Source of the DNA: Hysterangium stoloniferum
Taxonomy: Eukaryota; Basidiomycota; Agaricomycetes; Hysterangiales; Hysterangiaceae
Assembly: GCA_015178975.1 (NCBI GenBank)
Contig: WHVD01000016.1
Span: 496,001-560,000 of the forward strand
Length of the DNA: 64,000 bases
Reading direction: 5' to 3'
Shown here piece after piece: positions 60,549 to 64,000 of the stretch. Position numbers and translations under genes: made by a program. Below the pieces are notes generated by a model. The model was not told the origin of the DNA. It ran no database searches and saw only the letters and a program-made list of their open reading frames with translations. Position 1 is the first letter of the stretch. Every line of letters begins with the position of its first letter.

Positions 60549-60949
60549 CATTCAGAACCTGTTGGATCCCATGACAAAACCTAGATATTCCATGGAGTCT
60601 GTGTCAAAAGTTCATTTTTCACTGTTTGCAAAAAGGCCATGTTGTGGGAGTCTCTGGAGAACCTCACAGACCTGTTCATCATGTAATGCAGGGTCCTCAG
60701 AGTAGATAATAATGTTGTCCAAATACACAATGATGGATACATACATCAAGTATGTCAGAGAAAATATCATTAATAAAATGTTGAAAAATGGAAGCATTGG
60801 TGAGTACAGGAGGATAGTCACAATTTGTTCAATATCCAAAATTTTATGGAAAGTCCTCATATTTTTAAGTAAGACTATTCCCTTTGGCTATGACTACATG
60901 TTTTAGGAGTTTATATTTCATTACCCTAAAATTTCATCTTTAGGACTTG

Positions 60950-61950
60950 TATGCTCTTTTAAAATATGCACAAATGTTATGGTTAAACAAGATTATTTGG
61001 GTTATGACTTAATCTTTGGGATAAAATTGTTACGACCGGACAATCCCGCCGGACTCCAGGCACTAACCCGTATGCAAGCACCAATCGTCTGTTTATAGGA
61101 TTTCCCGCCCGGACTCCGTTATGTCAAGACTCGTTACGTTCGACCTCATTACGATACATATCAGTCACCAGACTTCCCCCGGACTCCGTCTCTGTCTATG
61201 TCCGTCTTCGTCCCACGCATCAGTCACCGGTCCCCGCTTAGAATTCCGTTACCGCTCTAATCGAGCCCCGTTCCCATTTTAGTCAAATGACCTGTCACGA
61301 TTTAGGACTCCGCTCCCGCTCCGTTTCCCGTTATGGGTTATGCTTTGTCACGATTCGGACTCCACTCCGTTCCGTTCCGTTCCTAACACCAATTTGGTGT
61401 TTACTATTCCCGTTTCATGTTTTGTTAGTTTCATTTCACCATTACTGGATTTGGTATGTCATTCACTCCATGGTCTATATAAACTGGCAGATGTTGTACA
61501 TACAATCCAGTCAGAAAATTAGCTTAGATTCCCCCCAGTAATCTAATAATATTTTCCGCTCTAAAAACCTTACTCGATTCACATCGCTCGCACTAGTCAG
61601 AGCCCATGGGCTCCGGCGCATCTATCTCTCTCAACCAACTCGACTCACGACCCACGACCTCCGACTTACGACCCACGACCCACGAACCCCGCCCGGACTC
61701 CCTGGGATCCCTGTCCGTCCGTTTAAAATTGGACAACACGATCTAGCGAGGGCGCAGCCTATAAGCTGAAGCCAAGTCCTACCGGATATTTCGTGGGTTT
61801 CTCCGGAAACCCAGCCTGTGTGTGTATCCTAACAAAAATGCATTCTCTAGTATCTCTGTGACTTTAAAATATCCACAAATGTCATGGTTAAACAAAATCA
61901 TCTGAGTAAAGACTTAATCTTTGGGATAAGATGCATTCTCTTGTATATGT
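60950..61950. repeat. Tandem pair of about 85-bp units split by an LTR
   Basis: Units at 60956-61027 (continuing after the LTR as GCATTCTCT) and 61862-61950 share CACAAATGT, ATGGTTAAACAA and GACTTAATCTTTGGGATAA. The family B LTR landed in the first unit. Confidence 0.7.
61028..61834 (+). repeat. Solo LTR family B, youngest-looking copy
   Basis: 807 bp, TGTTACGACCGG...ATCCTAACA, with a perfect duplication AAAAT (61023-61027, 61835-61839). CpG-rich. TATA-like TATATAAAC near 61478. Confidence 0.93.
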
Positions 61951-62229
61951 ATATGCAAACTTTCAAATATAGTTCATATAATTTAAATTCATTTGATTTA
62001 GAAACTTAACCAGAAATATCTGGCCTACCAATCCCCTTTGTGGAATTTATCCCCAAAAGGATAGTTACACATGATTGTTTGACTAACTTTTGTCAGATAC
62101 AAAATAAATATTAATATTTCCTCATTCTAGTATCACCTGATGGACTGAATTTGATTAAATATTAATTCTACAGCAAACAATATAAATATATATACTTGAG
62201 TGGATAAATAACTTTTAAAGTTTTTGGTT
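61951..62229. other. AT-rich sequence, nothing recognised
   Basis: No open frame of note, no termini and no repeats recognised by eye. Confidence 0.4.
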
Positions 62230-62656
62230 ATCCTCCTTAACTGGGAGGACAAGTGGAACTTGGCTTCAACTTATGTATTCTGCCTGTACATGAACTCTTG
62301 GGGTACTCTGGTATTTTGAAACAAGCAGGTAGTATATAATAGACTAAAAGTCCACACTTAGCTTAATCTGACAGGATGTTAAGATCTAAGCAAGGGGGAA
62401 AAGGGGGCTCAACATCAGGGGGCCAACAATAGAGATCATACCGTGCATACTAGTTGGAAGGTCTGACTCTATAAAACAGGTGGAGCTTGGCTCCAGCTTA
62501 TGTGTTGCACCCTCATATGAACTGCTAAGGTGCTCTGTATTTCAAGCAGAGCAGATAGTATAATAAAGACTAAAAACAACACTTACATAGCTCAATTGAC
62601 TGGAGGGCCAAAATACTATGTAAGAGTCACAGGGTAAAGAGTTGCAGCTTGCTGAT
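62230..62656 (-). repeat. Family D-like LTR pieces in reverse
   Basis: Two overlapping pieces, each with a copy of the U5-like module (62256-62290 and 62484-62520). The second begins TGTTAAGATCTAAGC at about 62378, matching the reversed end of the LTR at 45247-46000. Cut by the family F LTR at CTGAT. Confidence 0.65.
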
Positions 62657-63765
62657 TGTGAGAGGTATTCTAAAATATAGCTCTGACTACATTTTATCTC
62701 CTATATTTCTTTCCTTATTTATACAACTATATCTTGCATTCTGTACTATTTATATGAGTTCAAAGACCTATGTATGCCTGTAGGTACATAGACACTTGTG
62801 GGCATGCACACTGTAGTTAAATGTGCATTAGTGCACATAGTTGAAACTCAGACACTTTTTACCCTGTAACCACAACTTGCCCAGACACCTGTTTAGTGTC
62901 CTGCAAGTTGTGATTGGGGTATCATCTCAGCTGTCTTGAACAGCTCTCAATTAGAACTTACAATCACTATCTAGCCTCATACTATATAGTTGAGGCTCAA
63001 TCTATCATCAGCATCAACCTCTCTTTTAACTCATTACCTCATTAACCCTCCCTTTGGAATTGTACCATAAGGTCAATTCCTTTCTCTATTAGTCACCTTA
63101 ACTATCCCAGGGCTACTGAAATCAACTAACCCTATTCTACTTTGTATATTGTACTTTGATAGTCAATATATTGTCGTGTCATACCTAGACAGTGGATATA
63201 CTTCATATATAGAGCAGTCAGAACTTCTGTCATGAATGTACAAACTCAAATTTCGATAATAATCAATTTAATATTTCTTCGACATGTCTTCAACATTTCT
63301 TTGACATTTCTTCAACATTCCTTCAACTTTCTGACTCAACTTCCAACTCAACTTCCAACTCAACTTCTGATTTGGCTATTCTTCAACAATCTCGAATATC
63401 TTTGACTTGTCTCAGTTTGACATCATTGATGATTTCACTTTGATATCATATTATCATCATACTGTAGGTAAATGATATATAGTATATAAGGGCAATGATA
63501 GGAACGAAGGAAGTCAGTCAGAAAACCTGTATCATAATTATATTATTAACTGTATTATATAATTGTCAAACTTTTCCGAGTCCTTCTTTGACTTAATTAT
63601 TCGTAAGCCTCTGTGTCCTATCTTTGCCTACACTTTATCAACAGGACGAATTAATACTTCATCGAACAAGGCATCTGTTATTCAATATTGTTGAATATTC
63701 TTCAATTGTTTATTCAACTTTATTGAGTAAAATTTGATTCGTGACAACTTCCATGACTCTTCACA
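62657..63765 (+). repeat. Solo LTR family F with a nested family C LTR
   Basis: TGTGAGAGGTATTC...CTCTTCACA, with a perfect duplication CTGAT (62652-62656, 63766-63770). It is CpG-poor compared with the copy at 56407 and so older. Confidence 0.88.
63228..63746 (+). repeat. Solo LTR family C nested in the family F LTR
   Basis: 519 bp, TGTCATGAATG...ATTCGTGACA, with a perfect duplication ACTTC (63223-63227, 63747-63751). Confidence 0.9.
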
Positions 63766-63770
63766 CTGAT

Positions 63771-64000
63771 GACATCTTCAAGGGTATGTACATTTTAGGG
63801 CAACACTAACAAGGCTACCAAACACAAGATAGAATATAGAAACATGAAGTAAAGAGGGGACAGCTCAATGACAGGGGAGATCACACTTGTTTTAGTGGGA
63901 TTCCTAAGAGATTGAAACTAAAGAAATGAGTATGTAGGTCTACTATTTATACTATTTATTTAATATTTATCTAGTATTTTTTATTTATCAGAAATCTGAG
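63771..64000. other. Continuation of repeat-derived sequence to the window edge
   Basis: Probably the remainder of the family D-like repeat cut at 62656. No coding signal. Confidence 0.35.

Larger units (their letters stand above)
57530..60910 (-). mobile_element. Ty3/Gypsy pol relic
   Basis: Minus-strand remnants in order: RT (60612-60860, IVYLDNIIIYSED), RT/RNase H (59904-60320, KVQVIKDWPEPQKVKTYIF, IIETDALDYVLGVILS), integrase (58045-58367, FTSRHHPEGNGQTEHVKHWN) and a chromodomain-type end (57530-57980, HPVFHVSMLEPC). No LTR pair recognised. CpG-poor and broken in many places, so much older than the element at 18.3 kb. It holds a family E LTR and a tRNA-bearing insert. Confidence 0.85.

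Noticed and set aside
1-64000. CRISPR arrays, bacterial operons, a secondary-metabolite cluster
   Set aside because: No spaced direct repeats, and introns are present throughout. No synthase, P450 or transporter grouping is seen; this is ordinary fungal chromosome with repeats.

Overview
The window is nuclear DNA of a filamentous basidiomycete, most likely an Agaricomycete. Genes carry many short introns (about 50-60 nt, GT-AG). The housekeeping genes are eukaryotic secretory and transcription genes, and the lineage-typical proteins are 7-TM membrane proteins (one DUF6533-like). The transposon load includes chromodomain Gypsy, Tc1/mariner and tyrosine-recombinase retroelements.

Left and middle part (about 1-45 kb) is gene space. 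It holds UDP-glucose:glycoprotein glucosyltransferase (UGGT, minus, ER folding sensor), a FYVE-SAP-RING ubiquitin ligase (minus), two convergent 7-TM membrane-protein genes, a Tlg1/syntaxin-6-type SNARE (plus), a small KEN-box protein (minus), a 7-TM protein with a Cys-rich ectodomain (plus), a bHLH transcription factor (minus), an unrecognised 76-residue protein (minus), SEC24 (minus) and SPT5 (plus). SEC24 and SPT5 are divergent and share a 0.5 kb promoter. UGGT, the SNARE and SEC24 all serve the secretory pathway, but nothing suggests a co-regulated cluster. An insertion nest at 15.2-24.3 kb splits the gene space: a Tc1-like DNA transposon was hit by a solo LTR that itself holds a second LTR of the same family, by a different solo LTR, and by a nearly whole, young Gypsy element. 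Each insertion shows a 5-bp target duplication, except that the inner LTR-A duplication has decayed (2 of 5 bases differ).

Right part (45-64 kb) has no host gene that I can support. It is a graveyard of solo LTRs from about seven families, a second nested Tc1 element, a tyrosine-recombinase retroelement relic, a Gypsy pol relic and a tRNA-bearing insertion. Older copies have lost CpG to TpG/CpA, while younger copies of the same family keep CpG. This points to cytosine methylation acting on repeats.

The observations I rate highest are: (1) a module of about 75 bp with a small hairpin, found eleven times near the 3' end of otherwise dissimilar LTR families and once showing a compensatory stem change; (2) a solo LTR at 53.1-53.7 kb built largely of consecutive stem-loops; (3) a WW domain at the N-terminus of SEC24; (4) a 60-nt in-frame GC-AG intron in SPT5; (5) two non-LTR-type insertions with 15-bp target duplications, one with a pure poly(A) tail and one carrying a degenerate tRNA-Thr. 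All coordinates of spliced genes come from reading exon joins by eye.
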